Below are positions 52,814 through 61,089 of a stretch of DNA of 64,000 bases, piece after piece. The notes under the pieces are model-generated. The model saw nothing but the letters and a program-made list of their open reading frames with translations, was not told where the DNA came from and ran no database searches. Position 1 is the stretch's first letter. Every line of letters starts with the position of its first letter. The position numbers and the translations under genes were made by a program. Location of the stretch: the NCBI GenBank assembly GCA_030426805.1, contig JAUHXU010000003.1, positions 601,488-665,487 of the forward strand, read 5' to 3'. The stretch is from a bacterium. Its GTDB lineage: Bacteria > Planctomycetota > JAFGQW01.

Positions 52814-52933
52814 GAGCGTCGTCTCGTGTTCACGGGTTCCCGCGAGCGGCGGGCAAAATCGGACCTACAACTCCAACGCGCGGCGCCGGCCGGCTGCCAA
52901 ACGTAGCCGCTTTTCGACGGTCGGTCCCGCCCC

Positions 52934-53626
52934 TCAATTCCCGGCTTCCGGATCGGGCACCGGGGCGTCGACGACGACGCGCTCGATCCGGACCCCGTCG
53001 CCCCGAGGCACGAACCGATACACCCGATCGGCGGTGGCCGCGAATCGGCTCGGGTCGTGGTGGCTGATCAGGAGGACCTGGAAGCCCAGCGCGCGCCCCG
53101 CGTCCCGGATGATCCGGACGAGTCGCGGCACGAGGTCGGGGCGGAGCCAGCAGTCGGGCTCGTCCAAGACGAGGAAACGGCGGTGCGTCCCCGCGTCGAG
53201 GGCCTTCAGCGCGAACATCCGCAGGCCGACGCTCAGCACGTTGAGCACCGAGCCGCCCTGCCCCTTCAGGATGTCCTCGCGCTCGCCGCCCCGCTCGATG
53301 CCGAAGCGCATCGCGACCGCCCCGCGCGAGAAGCGACGGTCGACGACGAACGAGATCGGTTGTTCGAGCACCTCCTGGAGCGCGATCGTCAGCTTCGACT
53401 CGAGCGTGTGGGCGAGCCGACCGAAGAGCCGATCGCTCAGCAGCTCGAGTGCGCGACCGACGTCGTCCGCGATCGCGAGTTGCGCATCGATGCGCTCGAT
53501 CTCGCGGCGCCGGCTCGCGAGGTCCCGTCGCCGCACGTCGCGCACGTGCCGCAGCGCGTCGAAGCGCTCGCGGACCGCAGCGAGGCGCGGATCGGTCGAC
53601 AACGTGCCGCTCACCCTGCCGCTCAC
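52934..53626 (-). CDS. C-terminal half of a split Rad50/SbcC-like ATPase
   Basis: 230 aa. GTG 53626 overlaps the previous stop (GTGA). A short N-terminal coiled-coil (about 15-55) leads into the C-terminal ATPase lobe. It has a signature-like GQGGSVLNVLSVGLRM (about 122-137), Walker B FLVLDEPDC (about 151-159) with catalytic-type Glu156, and the switch LLISHHDPSRF (about 185-195). It has no Walker A of its own, so it needs the product of the gene at 54852 to complete an ATP-binding head. Rad50 is normally one chain; here the halves are separate. Last gene of the operon. Confidence 0.8.
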   Translation of the reverse strand: MSGRVSGTLSTDPRLAAVRERFDALRHVRDVRRRDLASRRREIERIDAQLAIADDVGRALELLSDRLFGRLAHTLESKLTIALQEVLEQPISFVVDRRFSRGAVAMRFGIERGGEREDILKGQGGSVLNVLSVGLRMFALKALDAGTHRRFLVLDEPDCWLRPDLVPRLVRIIRDAGRALGFQVLLISHHDPSRFAATADRVYRFVPRGDGVRIERVVVDAPVPDPEAGN

Positions 53627-53943
53627 CGTTCGTCCTCGCCGCCGGCATCGCGGTGGTCGACCTCGGCGTCACGGACCGCGGCCTCGACCTCGACGAGGTG
53701 TGCCTCGTAGTCCGCCACCCGGCGCGCATTCTCGGCGCGCAGCGCCGCGAGTCGATCGCGCAACTCGGCGATGTCGTCGGTGCCGTACGCGTCGCGCGCT
53801 TCCCGTTGCAGCGACTCGAGCCGTTTGGTCGCGTGCTCGAGATCGCGCCCCGCCTCGATGCGACGCTTGCGCAGCTGTTCGTAGCGCGACCGCAACCGGT
53901 CGAGTTGGTCGGGCGCCGTCGAGCGCCCGCGATCATGCGTCAT
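53623..53943 (-). CDS. Small coiled-coil protein in the split Mre11-Rad50 operon
   Basis: 106 aa, almost entirely Arg/Glu/Leu-rich helices with heptad character (about 12-95: DQLDRLRSRYEQLRKRRIE, VADYEAHLVEVEAAVRDAE). ATG lies inside the upstream gene (11-bp overlap), and the stop overlaps the next GTG. Its position between the nuclease and the C-terminal ATPase half suggests it supplies part of the returning coiled coil of Rad50. That is inference; it could also be a separate partner. Confidence 0.7.
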   Translation of the reverse strand: MTHDRGRSTAPDQLDRLRSRYEQLRKRRIEAGRDLEHATKRLESLQREARDAYGTDDIAELRDRLAALRAENARRVADYEAHLVEVEAAVRDAEVDHRDAGGEDER

Positions 53944-54859
53944 CGCCCAGTACCTCCCCTGCGAGCGATCGGATCTCGTCGGCGATCGCCGCGTCGAATT
54001 GTGTCAGGTTCTCGTCGAGGAAGCCACGAAGGCCGGCGCCCGATGCGGTGCGCAACGTCTCGAGCTCCGCGAGCCCGCGCACGAACGCCGAGCCGGGCGC
54101 CTCGCTGGTCGACGCCTCGGCGATCGGGTGGAACACGGCGTCGAACGGCTCGTGCGGCACCTCGACGTCGGTCGATCGCCACCCCGCCGCGGACGGGTCG
54201 ACACGCAGCGCCGTCGGCCGACGCTCGCGCACGACGTCGCTCCGCTTGACGCGTGCGATGTTGCCCGGGTTGATCCACGTCGTGCCGTCGACGACGACCG
54301 GCTCGTACGGCCGGTGCACGTGGCCGTTCACGACGACGTCGACCCCGTCGATCGCCGTCGGCTCGACACCGTGCTCGTAGCCCCCGAAGCGAACGTCGTG
54401 GTGCGTCACCCACGCGACGAACCCCGCGCCGTCGCGCGCGAACGCCTCCGGGATCGGCTGGCGATACGAGCTGCCGCCGACCGCGCAGGCGACCCCGCCG
54501 ACCGTTCCGCGCCACACGTCCTCCGCCGACAACAGGCGGACGCGGCGGGCGGCGACGAGCACCCCGAGCGTGTCGTCCGGCGAGAGCGCGTTCTCGGCGC
54601 AATCGTGGTTGCCGTAGATCGTCAGCACCTCGTCGTCGAGGCACTCGAACAGTTCGGCCAGAAGCCAGTTCGCATTGTCGCGCGGATAGTGGAACCAGTC
54701 GCCGAGCACGATTGGCACGAGGCGTTCCTCGCGCGCGTGGCGCAAGCACCAGGCGAGCTTCCCGAGGATCGCCCGCGGGTAGTCGTCGCACCGGAAGCCG
54801 GGCACGCGGCTCGCGAGGTGCGGATCGCCGATGAACAGGAAGCCGACGGGATCACGCAT
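53933..54859 (-). CDS. Mre11/SbcD-like metallophosphoesterase
   Basis: 308 aa. A calcineurin-like nuclease with DPH (Asp12-His14, in the GDPHLASR segment), GDWFHY, GNHD (about 96-99, with ENALS), THHD and GHVH. All five metal motifs of the family are present. It probably cuts DNA ends with the split Rad50-like ATPase. The C-terminal region (about 255-308) has Leu/Arg/Ala helices that could bind the ATPase coiled coil. ATG overlaps the previous stop by 8 bp. Confidence 0.85.
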   Translation of the reverse strand: MRDPVGFLFIGDPHLASRVPGFRCDDYPRAILGKLAWCLRHAREERLVPIVLGDWFHYPRDNANWLLAELFECLDDEVLTIYGNHDCAENALSPDDTLGVLVAARRVRLLSAEDVWRGTVGGVACAVGGSSYRQPIPEAFARDGAGFVAWVTHHDVRFGGYEHGVEPTAIDGVDVVVNGHVHRPYEPVVVDGTTWINPGNIARVKRSDVVRERRPTALRVDPSAAGWRSTDVEVPHEPFDAVFHPIAEASTSEAPGSAFVRGLAELETLRTASGAGLRGFLDENLTQFDAAIADEIRSLAGEVLGDDA

Positions 54860-55955
54860 CGCCCACCTCCCCCCGGTCGAAGCCGCCGATCGCGTCAAAC
54901 AGCCGCGGCGCGTCGACCGGTGCGCCGCACGTCGGGCAGTCCGGGTTGTCGTGCGCCCACGCGTCGAGCGCGTCGTGGACCGTCGCCCCTTCGCGGTCGA
55001 TCGTGTCGCGACGATCCCGCGCGTCGGTGACGAGTCGCGCTTCGTGCTCGAGCGACGCGACGAGCGCGGCGAGTTCGCGGCCGTCGTCGATCCGGGGCGG
55101 CTCGTCGATGTCCGCCACCGCGGCGCGCACGGCGGCCGCGCGATCCCGCGCGGATGCGACGTCGACGAGTTCACGGCCGAGCCGCTCGAGCGCCGCGGTG
55201 TCGTCGAGCGGCGGCGGCGATGCGAGGGGTGCGCTCGCATCGCGCACCGCCTCGGCGCGGACGACAGCCGCACGTGCGCCCTCCAGCGCGTCGATTCGAT
55301 GCGCGAGCCGCGCCTCGTCGGCGGCATGTTCCGCCACGGTCGACGCGTGACGCTCGAGCGACGCGACGCGCGGCGACAGCACCTCGACCGCTTCGAGCGC
55401 GGCGAGTTCCGACTCGAGGTGCTCGACCTCGCGGCGCAGCCGACGGCGCGCGGCCTTGCGGCTCTTGACGCGCTGCTGATGGCGCCGCTGCATGTCGAGC
55501 AAGTAGCTCGCATCGGACGACGACGCGAAAAACGTCGCCTTCTTGTTGTCGCTCGCGTCGAGCAGGAACACCGGGGCCCGCTGAAACGCGAAGTGGATCT
55601 CGACGTCTTCGTCGCCGGCGCGCACGCGCGGCAACCGCAGTTTGCGATCGAGGTCGTCGGGTACGCCACGGCCGAGACGGTCGATCTCGCGGCCGTCGAT
55701 CGTGTAGCGCACTTGCCCGCGCGTGCGCTCCCATACGAACGTGTGTTCGTCGGTCTCGACGGTCACGCGCGCGGTGCGCTCGCCGTGGCGGACCATGTAG
55801 TCGCCGGCCGCGTTTCGACAGAGCGTCTCCAGGGCGTCGACCACCGCCGATTTGCCGCAGTTGTTCGGGCCGGTCAGTACCGTGAGCCCGTCGGCCGGTT
55901 CGATCACCGTCCGCGCGTGCGACATGTAGTTTTCGAGGACGATCCTCCGGATCAT
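54852..55955 (-). CDS. N-terminal half of a split Rad50/SbcC-like ATPase, ending at a zinc hook
   Basis: 367 aa. ATG 55955 follows GGAG with 6 nt spacing. Rad50 N-lobe: MIRRIVLENYMSHARTVIEPADG start, then Walker A GPNNCGKS (Gly29-Ser36) and a beta-rich segment (about 50-125). A long coiled coil (about 130-330) is followed by C340-P-T-C343, a zinc-hook-type CxxC. The chain ends 24 residues after that hook. A full Rad50 would continue with a second coil and the Walker B lobe; those functions are encoded by the downstream genes. The four genes overlap head-to-tail. The divergent gene is AlaX. Confidence 0.85.
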   Translation of the reverse strand: MIRRIVLENYMSHARTVIEPADGLTVLTGPNNCGKSAVVDALETLCRNAAGDYMVRHGERTARVTVETDEHTFVWERTRGQVRYTIDGREIDRLGRGVPDDLDRKLRLPRVRAGDEDVEIHFAFQRAPVFLLDASDNKKATFFASSSDASYLLDMQRRHQQRVKSRKAARRRLRREVEHLESELAALEAVEVLSPRVASLERHASTVAEHAADEARLAHRIDALEGARAAVVRAEAVRDASAPLASPPPLDDTAALERLGRELVDVASARDRAAAVRAAVADIDEPPRIDDGRELAALVASLEHEARLVTDARDRRDTIDREGATVHDALDAWAHDNPDCPTCGAPVDAPRLFDAIGGFDRGEVGDA

Positions 55956-56037
55956 CGGGGACTCCAACCGCCAGGCGAGCTAAGACATTGTTCCGCGACC
56001 CACCGGGGAAGTCAACGCCGACGGAGGCGGCACGCGA

Positions 56038-57219
56038 ATGACCGACGAGCTGTTCGAGACCGATCCGACGCAACGGACCGCAGAGACGACCGTGACGCGT
56101 GCCGGCGACACCGACGGCGCGGCGTGGGTCGAACTCGCGGCGACGCCGTTCTACCCCGAGGGCGGCGGGCAACCGGGTGATCGCGGGACGATCGGCGACG
56201 CCGCCGTGCTCGACGTCCGGCGCGACGAGGGCCGGATCGTCCACGTCGTGGATCGGCCGGTCGCGACGGGATCGGTGGTCGCCTCGGTCGACTGGGCGCG
56301 GCGCTTCGACCACATGCAGCAGCACACCGGCCAGCACCTGCTGACGGCGATCGCCGAGGATCGGTTCGGGTGGAAGACGACCGCGTTCCACCTCGGCTCG
56401 GACTACGCGAGCATCGACCTCGACGTCCGCGCCCTCCCGCGCGACGACCTCGCGCGCCTCGAGGACGACGCCAACGCGGCGATCCGCGACGCGCGACCGG
56501 TGACGGCACGGCGCGTGGACCGCGCGACGTTCGACGCGTCCGACGTGCGCACGCGTGGCCTGCCTGAGCACGTCGGCGATTCGATTCGGCTCGTCGAGAT
56601 CGACGGCATCGACTGCAACACGTGCGGCGGCACCCACGTCGGCTCGACCGCGGAACTGCAGGTGTGCCGCCTGCTGCGCGCCGAGTCGGCGCGTGGCGGG
56701 CAACGACTCGCGTTCTGGTTCGGCGGCCGGGTGCGCGACGCACTCGCGGCCGCGCAAGCGCGCGACCGAGCGATCACCGACGTCCTCGGCACGGGACCGG
56801 ACGACTTCGTCGACACGATCGGCCGCTGGGCCGAGGAGCGCCGCACGAGCACGAAGGCGATCGCCTCGCTCGAGGCGGCACTCGCACGGGCGACCGCGGC
56901 CGAACTCGCCGCGAGTGACGAGACCGTGCTGGTGCACCGCTTCGACGACCGGGGCGCCGCGTTCCTGCGCGCGACCGGAAACGCACTGGTCGCCGCCGCG
57001 CCGACGAAGCTCGCCGTGCTGATCGGCACCGCGGGCGACGCGGTCCACTTCCTCGTCGTGCGGGGCGACGCGTGCGACATCGACGTCGCCGCGGTCGGCC
57101 GCGCGGTCGCCGACGCACTCGGCGCACGCGGCGGCGGCAAGGGCTCGATGTTCCAAGGACGCGGGGACGACCCGACCGCGGTCGACGCCGCGCTCGACGC
57201 CGCGAGGGAGGTATCGTGA
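56038..57219 (+). CDS. Alanyl-tRNA editing protein, AlaX-L type with DHHA1-like domain
   Basis: 393 aa. It hydrolyses mischarged Ser- or Gly-tRNA(Ala) in trans. An AlaRS-like second additional domain has HMQQHTGQHLL (zinc and catalytic HxxxH) at about 88-98 and the CNTCGGTHV pair at about 194-202. A DHHA1-like domain follows after a helical linker (VAAVGRAVADALGARGGGKGSMFQG). GGAGGCGG is the ribosome site. It overlaps the next gene at TGATG. Confidence 0.88.
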   Translation: MTDELFETDPTQRTAETTVTRAGDTDGAAWVELAATPFYPEGGGQPGDRGTIGDAAVLDVRRDEGRIVHVVDRPVATGSVVASVDWARRFDHMQQHTGQHLLTAIAEDRFGWKTTAFHLGSDYASIDLDVRALPRDDLARLEDDANAAIRDARPVTARRVDRATFDASDVRTRGLPEHVGDSIRLVEIDGIDCNTCGGTHVGSTAELQVCRLLRAESARGGQRLAFWFGGRVRDALAAAQARDRAITDVLGTGPDDFVDTIGRWAEERRTSTKAIASLEAALARATAAELAASDETVLVHRFDDRGAAFLRATGNALVAAAPTKLAVLIGTAGDAVHFLVVRGDACDIDVAAVGRAVADALGARGGGKGSMFQGRGDDPTAVDAALDAAREVS

Positions 57220-57698
57220 TGCGATCGTTGCACTGGGCGGCGCTCGTCCTGCTGCTCGCGATGGCCCCGGGCTGTGGCGGCCCGGCCGATCCGGATCCGG
57301 CCCGCGTGCGCGCGGCGCAAACGCGCGCGGACGGCGAGCCCGACTACATCAAGATCCGCTGGATCCGCGTCGCGTTCGAGGGCATTCCGGCGGACGAGCC
57401 GGTCGAGCGGGCACGCGACGACGCCGAGGCGCGGGCACGCGACGCGCTCGCACAGGCGAGCGCCAGCGGTGCCGACTTCCAAGCGATCGCCGCGACGCTG
57501 TCCGACGAACCGGCCGATCGCGACTACGGCATCGCGAACGAAGGAGCCGTCCCTCGCGTCGGCTATCAGCCGCGCAAGGTCTTCGTGCCGGCGCTCGCGA
57601 AGGCGGCGTTCGCGTTGCCCGTCGGCGGCGTGGTCCTCGTCGAACCGGACGACGACCTCAACCGTCACGGCTACTTCGTCGTCGTCCGGACGAACTGA
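57219..57698 (+). CDS. Lipoprotein with parvulin-like domain
   Basis: 159 aa. ATG in a TGATG overlap with GGGAGG upstream. A lipobox-like LAMAPGC is at about 14-20. The following part (about 40-155) has the parvulin pattern: IKIRWIRVAFEGI, a DAEARARDALAQASASGADFQAIAATLSDEP helix and GYFVVVRTN end. It may act as a small periplasmic proline isomerase or chaperone. Convergent with selA; 8 bp between the two stop codons. Confidence 0.75.
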   Translation: MRSLHWAALVLLLAMAPGCGGPADPDPARVRAAQTRADGEPDYIKIRWIRVAFEGIPADEPVERARDDAEARARDALAQASASGADFQAIAATLSDEPADRDYGIANEGAVPRVGYQPRKVFVPALAKAAFALPVGGVVLVEPDDDLNRHGYFVVVRTN

Positions 57699-57706
57699 AC
57701 CGCTGT

Positions 57707-59092
57707 CTACGCGGTGGCCGCGCGCGCGATCGCAGCGGCCAACTCGTCCTCTTCGCCGGCGAGCACCGTACGCAAGTCGAAGACGAGCCGATCCTCGACG
57801 ATGCGCCCGAAGACGCACGGCTCGCCGAGGCGCAGTCGCTCGGCGATCCGCTCGGCGCTCGCGTCGTCCGAGCGCACGCCGACGCACACGGTCGGCATCC
57901 GTCGCGTCGACAACGACCCGCCGCCGATCTCGGAGAAGTCGTCGAAGACGTCGACCGTGGCGCCCGGAAGCGAGCGAAGTCGGTCGGCGAAGCGTTCCGC
58001 GCGCACGCGCAACCGGTCCGCGTCGGCGCTGATCATCCGCAGCACCGGCACGGTCTCGAACAGCCGATCGGGATCGCGGTAGAGGCGCAACGTGGACTCG
58101 AGCAGTGCGAGCGTCACCTTGTCGGGGCGCATCATCCGATAGAACGGGTTCTTCCGGATCGCGGCGATCACGTCCGCATCGCCGACGATGAGTCCGGCCT
58201 GGGGACCGCCGAGCAGCTTGTCGCCGCTGAAGAAGACCGCCGCCGGCCCCTCGGCGACCAGCTCCCGCACGCTGTGACCGTCGTAGCCGTGTGCGGAGAC
58301 GTCGACGAGCGCGCCGCTGCCGAGATCGTAGACGACGGGGATCCCGTGCTTGCGCCCGATCGCGACCAGTTCGGCGAGCGTCGCGTACTTCGTGAAGCCG
58401 ACGACCTGGTAGTTCGACGTGTGGACCATCACGATCAGACCGGTCCCGTCGCGAATCCCGCCCTCGTAGTCCGCGGCGATGCAGTGGTTCGTCGCGCCGA
58501 CGGTGTGGAGCGTCACGCCGGCTTCCCGCATGCAATCGGACAGCCGGTAGGAGCCCCCGATCCCGACGAGATGCGCGTGTGAGCAGATCGCCTCGCGACC
58601 GCGGCCGAGCGTATTCAGCACGATGTGCGTCGCCGCCGCGTTGTTGTTCACGACCGCCGCGTCCTCGGCGCCGGTCAGCTCCTTGAGCAACTCGGTCACG
58701 AGGTAGTCGCGCTTGGAGCGCTTGCCGGTCTCGCGGTCGACCTCGAGGAGGCTGTAGCCGCGGAGCCGGTCGGCGACCTCGGCGAGGACGGTGTCGGGCA
58801 GGACCGCGCGCCCGAGATTCGTGTGGAGCACGACACCGGTCGCATTGATCACACGGCACTGGTTGGGACGCTGCGCCGCCTCGGCGGCGTCGCGCACGGC
58901 CGCCGCGACCGCGGCCGGATCCGGGAGCGCATCGCGCTCACCCGCCAGGACCTCGGCCCGCAGCCGGTCGACCGCCTCGCGGGCGACGCGCGCGAGCAGC
59001 GACCGCGGCAGCGCCCCATCCCCGTCGGTCGCCGCGCGGATCAGCTCGTCGACGTTCGGGAGGTTTCGCAGCAGCCCGCGGGCATCGGCCAT
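57707..59092 (-). CDS. selA: L-seryl-tRNA(Sec) selenium transferase
   Basis: 461 aa. A PLP enzyme that converts Ser-tRNA(Sec) to Sec-tRNA(Sec) using selenophosphate. The sequence includes RVINATGVVLHTNLGRAVL (about 80-98), YDLGSGALVD and the PLP lysine motif FFSGDKLLGGPQAG (about 291-304). Length fits SelA. It lies just after a tRNA-Sec gene on the same strand. Together with two neighbouring genes that contain in-frame TGA codons, this is a Sec-synthesis island. selB and selD are not in this window. Confidence 0.94.
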   Translation of the reverse strand: MADARGLLRNLPNVDELIRAATDGDGALPRSLLARVAREAVDRLRAEVLAGERDALPDPAAVAAAVRDAAEAAQRPNQCRVINATGVVLHTNLGRAVLPDTVLAEVADRLRGYSLLEVDRETGKRSKRDYLVTELLKELTGAEDAAVVNNNAAATHIVLNTLGRGREAICSHAHLVGIGGSYRLSDCMREAGVTLHTVGATNHCIAADYEGGIRDGTGLIVMVHTSNYQVVGFTKYATLAELVAIGRKHGIPVVYDLGSGALVDVSAHGYDGHSVRELVAEGPAAVFFSGDKLLGGPQAGLIVGDADVIAAIRKNPFYRMMRPDKVTLALLESTLRLYRDPDRLFETVPVLRMISADADRLRVRAERFADRLRSLPGATVDVFDDFSEIGGGSLSTRRMPTVCVGVRSDDASAERIAERLRLGEPCVFGRIVEDRLVFDLRTVLAGEEDELAAAIARAATA

Positions 59093-59135
59093 GCGTCAGA
59101 TCCGGGTCGGGTGCAGAAGGCAGTCGGGTGCAGAA

Positions 59136-59232
59136 TGGCGGAAGCGGATGGGAATCGAACCCACCAGAGACGGGATTATCGCCTCTCGCCGGATTTGAAG
59201 TCCGGAGGGCACACCAGCACCCTGCCGCTTCC
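59136..59232 (-). tRNA. selC: tRNA-Sec (anticodon UCA)
   Basis: 97 nt with encoded CCA. On the minus strand it starts GGAAGCGG, with an 8-bp acceptor stem pairing to CCGCTTCC. The anticodon stem CCGGA/TCCGG encloses CTTCAAA, so the anticodon is TCA, reading UGA. It has a long variable arm and a T arm with TTCGATT, as in selenocysteine tRNAs. It lies 43 bp upstream of selA in the same orientation, so the two are probably co-transcribed. Confidence 0.95.
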
Positions 59233-59258
59233 GATGTCCGCCGGTGCGGACCTCGGTA

Positions 59259-59264
59259 GATATA
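59259..59264 (-). promoter_or_regulatory. -10 element TATATC of the tRNA-Sec/selA unit
   Basis: Minus-strand CGTATATCTACC lies about 27 nt before the tRNA 5' end, an AT-rich block in a GC-rich region. Confidence 0.55.
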
Positions 59265-59308
59265 CGGCACGACCGAAGGCCGGTCAACGCGCGGCACTTC
59301 GAACGGAA

Positions 59309-59338
59309 ACGGGCCCGCGACCGAAGTCGCGGGCCCGT
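59309..59338 (-). terminator. Intrinsic terminator with UUCG loop
   Basis: Perfect 13-bp stem (ACGGGCCCGCGAC / GTCGCGGGCCCGT) with a TTCG tetraloop, followed by TTCCGTT on the minus strand. It lies 34 nt after the stop of the selenoprotein gene that ends at 59373. Confidence 0.8.
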
Positions 59339-59372
59339 CGATGGTCTGAGACGGATCTCCGACGCGGAGAAG

Positions 59373-60158
59373 TTACTTCTTCGCGACCGGAGCCGGAGCC
59401 TTCGTGTGGCCGACCGCACCTGCACCGCGGAGCATCTCGCCCTCACGCTCGGTCAGGTCCTTCTGGGTCTTGGCCATCTCGTCGGCCTTCTTCTGCAGCT
59501 TCTTCATCTTCGACTTGCTGTCGCCGGCGCGCGTCATCTTGTCGGCGTGCACCTCTTTTTGCTTCTCGAGCTTGTCGATGTCGTTGAGCAGGCTGCGGTA
59601 CTTCTTGACGAACGCGTTGAACGACAGCTTGCTGTGGCCCTTCGCGCCCTTCGCCATCGCGCGGAGGAGACCGCTCGGGCTCGCCTTGTAGCCCTTGAGC
59701 GTGACGTCCGCGGTCCGCTGGCCCTTCGCGTTGAACACGATGAACTGCGGGAGCTTGTTGCCGGCCATCTCCTTCGCGACGGAGTCCTTCGACACGTCGA
59801 CCTGGATCCGGTTGAACAACTTCATGCCGATGCCGACTTGCTCGTTCTTGAAGAGCGTGTCCTCGAACTTCTTCAGCTTCGCATCCGACGAATCGAAGAG
59901 GTAGAGAATGCTCATCTCGCCGCGGTGCTTGGCCTTCTGCACCTGGACGATCGAAGCGAAGTAGTCCGCGGTCTCCGATTTCGCACCGGTGCCCGGCGCG
60001 TTTCCACGCGTCCAGTCAATCTTCGTGCGGGCCGAACTGGCCGCACTACGGGCGCCGCCCTTGGCGCCTCCACCGCATCAGCCCTTGGCGAATGCGTAGT
60101 CGGCGGTGACGAGGCTGAGAATGCTCGCCGCAGCCGCCACGAGAAGACTCTTCTTCAT
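59373..60158 (-). CDS. Predicted exported selenoprotein with thioredoxin-like domain (Sec27)
   Basis: 261 aa if TGA 60080-60078 is read as selenocysteine. The chain begins at ATG 60158 (AGGAAGGA site 8 nt upstream) with a signal peptide ending ADYAFA|KG. It then reads U27-C28-G-G-G. The downstream frame stays open to the same stop and is homologous to the next gene. Residues of about 80-190 look like a thioredoxin-like fold (MSILYLFDSSDAK, a long helix, then KLPQFIVFNAKG with likely cis-Pro137) without CxxC. A Lys/Glu-rich coiled coil covers about 195-245. The end is Pro/Ala/Lys-rich. The hairpin after TGA fits a bacterial SECIS. A plain TGA stop would leave a 26-residue peptide. Function unknown, probably redox or metal binding. 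Confidence 0.85.
60051..60080 (-). promoter_or_regulatory. Sec TGA and candidate SECIS hairpin of the Sec27 gene
   Basis: TGA at 60080-60078. Nine nt later GGCGCC-AAGGGC-GGCGCC (60068-60051) forms a 6-bp stem with a G-containing 6-nt loop about 16-21 nt from the TGA, as known for bacterial SECIS elements. It also codes for the protein. Confidence 0.7.
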
Positions 60159-60179
60159 GACGAGGTTCCTTCCTGTCGA

Positions 60180-60226
60180 GTCCGGTTCACCGGACCCCGA
60201 TGCCAGACGTTTTTGGATTCAGTATC
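60180..60226 (-). promoter_or_regulatory. Promoter and leader hairpin of the Sec27 gene
   Basis: GATACT (minus strand, 60226-60221) is a likely -10. A GTCCGG/CCGGAC hairpin with a 4-nt loop (60195-60180) lies in the leader, which carries the ribosome site AGGAAGGA. Confidence 0.5.
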
Positions 60227-60244
60227 AGACGATTGAGGCCGGTT

Positions 60245-60295
60245 GCCCGCGCGAACCGCGCGGGCGAGAGGATGCCCGCGCACACGGCGCGGGCA
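60245..60295 (-). terminator. Tandem GC-rich hairpins between the two selenoprotein genes
   Basis: TGCCCGCGC/GCGCGGGCA (60273-60295, 9 bp, 5-nt loop) and GCCCGCGC/GCGCGGGC (60245-60265, 8 bp). They have nearly the same stem sequence and lie 15 nt after the stop of the Sec25 gene. No T tract; they may end transcription or protect the 3' end. Confidence 0.6.
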
Positions 60296-60309
60296 AATCG
60301 GCTCTAGCT

Positions 60310-61089
60310 TCAGCCACCGCCAGCGGGGGCGTTTGCGACGTCCTTCTTCGTCGGCGGCAAGTCCGCCGCCTTCGCTGCCGTCAGGACCTTCTTCTCGTTC
60401 TCGAGAATCTTGGCTTCGTCCTTCTGCAGCTCGTCGCTCTTCTTGCTCAGATCCTTGATCTTCTTCGCGTTGCCGTTGGCACGCGCGATCGCGGCAGCGA
60501 CGTTGCCCTTCTTGTTCTCGATCTGGTCGATCTTGTTCAGGATCGAGCGGTAGTTCTTCACGAACGACTTCAGGCTCATCTTGCCGTGGCCCTTGGCGGC
60601 CTTGCCCAGCAGGCGCATCAGGCCGCTGAACTTCGGCTTGTAGCCGCGAAGCTCGGTGTCACCGATCCGAACGCCCTTGGCGTTGTAGGCGACGAACAAC
60701 GGCACGTTGTTGCCGAACTGCTCGCGCGCGATCGCGTCCTTCGCGACGTCGACACCGACGCGGCGGAACAGCTTCAGCGCGATGCCGAGCTCCTCGTTCG
60801 CCGTCATCGTCGTGTCGAACGAACGCTGCTTCGCGTTCTTCGAGTCGAAGATGTAGACGAGCGCGAGCTGACCGTTCTTCTTCGCGTCCGCAAGCTGCTT
60901 GAAGGACTCGAGATAGCCCGCGGTCTTGTCTTGGGCTTTCTCACCGGTGCCCGGCGACTTTGCCGGATCGAACTTGGCGGAGATGCGAGCCATACTGGCC
61001 GCGCAACGACCGCCTCAGCCCTTCGCGTATGCGAAGTCCGCGGCGGCGAATGCGAGCACGCCGGCCGCTGCAATGAGCGTCTTCTTCAT
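60310..61089 (-). CDS. Predicted exported selenoprotein with thioredoxin-like domain (Sec25)
   Basis: 259 aa if TGA 61017-61015 is read as selenocysteine. ATG 61089 has GAGGAG 9 nt upstream. The signal peptide ends ADFAYA|KG, then U25-G-G-R-C29, a UxxxC motif. Homologous to the gene at 59373 across the Sec, linker (GTGEK / GTGAK) and domain. Residues of about 75-185 form the thioredoxin-like fold (LALVYIFDSKNAK; NNVPLFVAYNAKG with likely cis-Pro130) without CxxC. A Lys/Asn-rich coiled coil covers about 190-240 and the tail is Pro/Gly-rich. A SECIS-like hairpin follows the TGA. The gene lies upstream of its paralogue in the same direction. Role unknown. Confidence 0.87.
60985..61017 (-). promoter_or_regulatory. 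Sec TGA and candidate SECIS hairpin of the Sec25 gene
   Basis: TGA at 61017-61015. Twelve nt later GCG-GCC / GGC-(T)-CGC pairs over loop AGTAT (61002-60985), a 6-bp stem with one bulged T and GT in the loop. This fits bacterial SECIS rules. Confidence 0.7.

Noticed and set aside
59373..59942. Short version of the Sec27 protein starting at GTG 59942
   Set aside because: It would lack a signal peptide, linker and Sec. The in-frame upstream region is homologous to the paralogue and has its own ribosome site.
60310..60993. Short version of the Sec25 protein starting at ATG 60993
   Set aside because: No ribosome site, and it drops the signal peptide and UxxxC motif that match the neighbouring gene.
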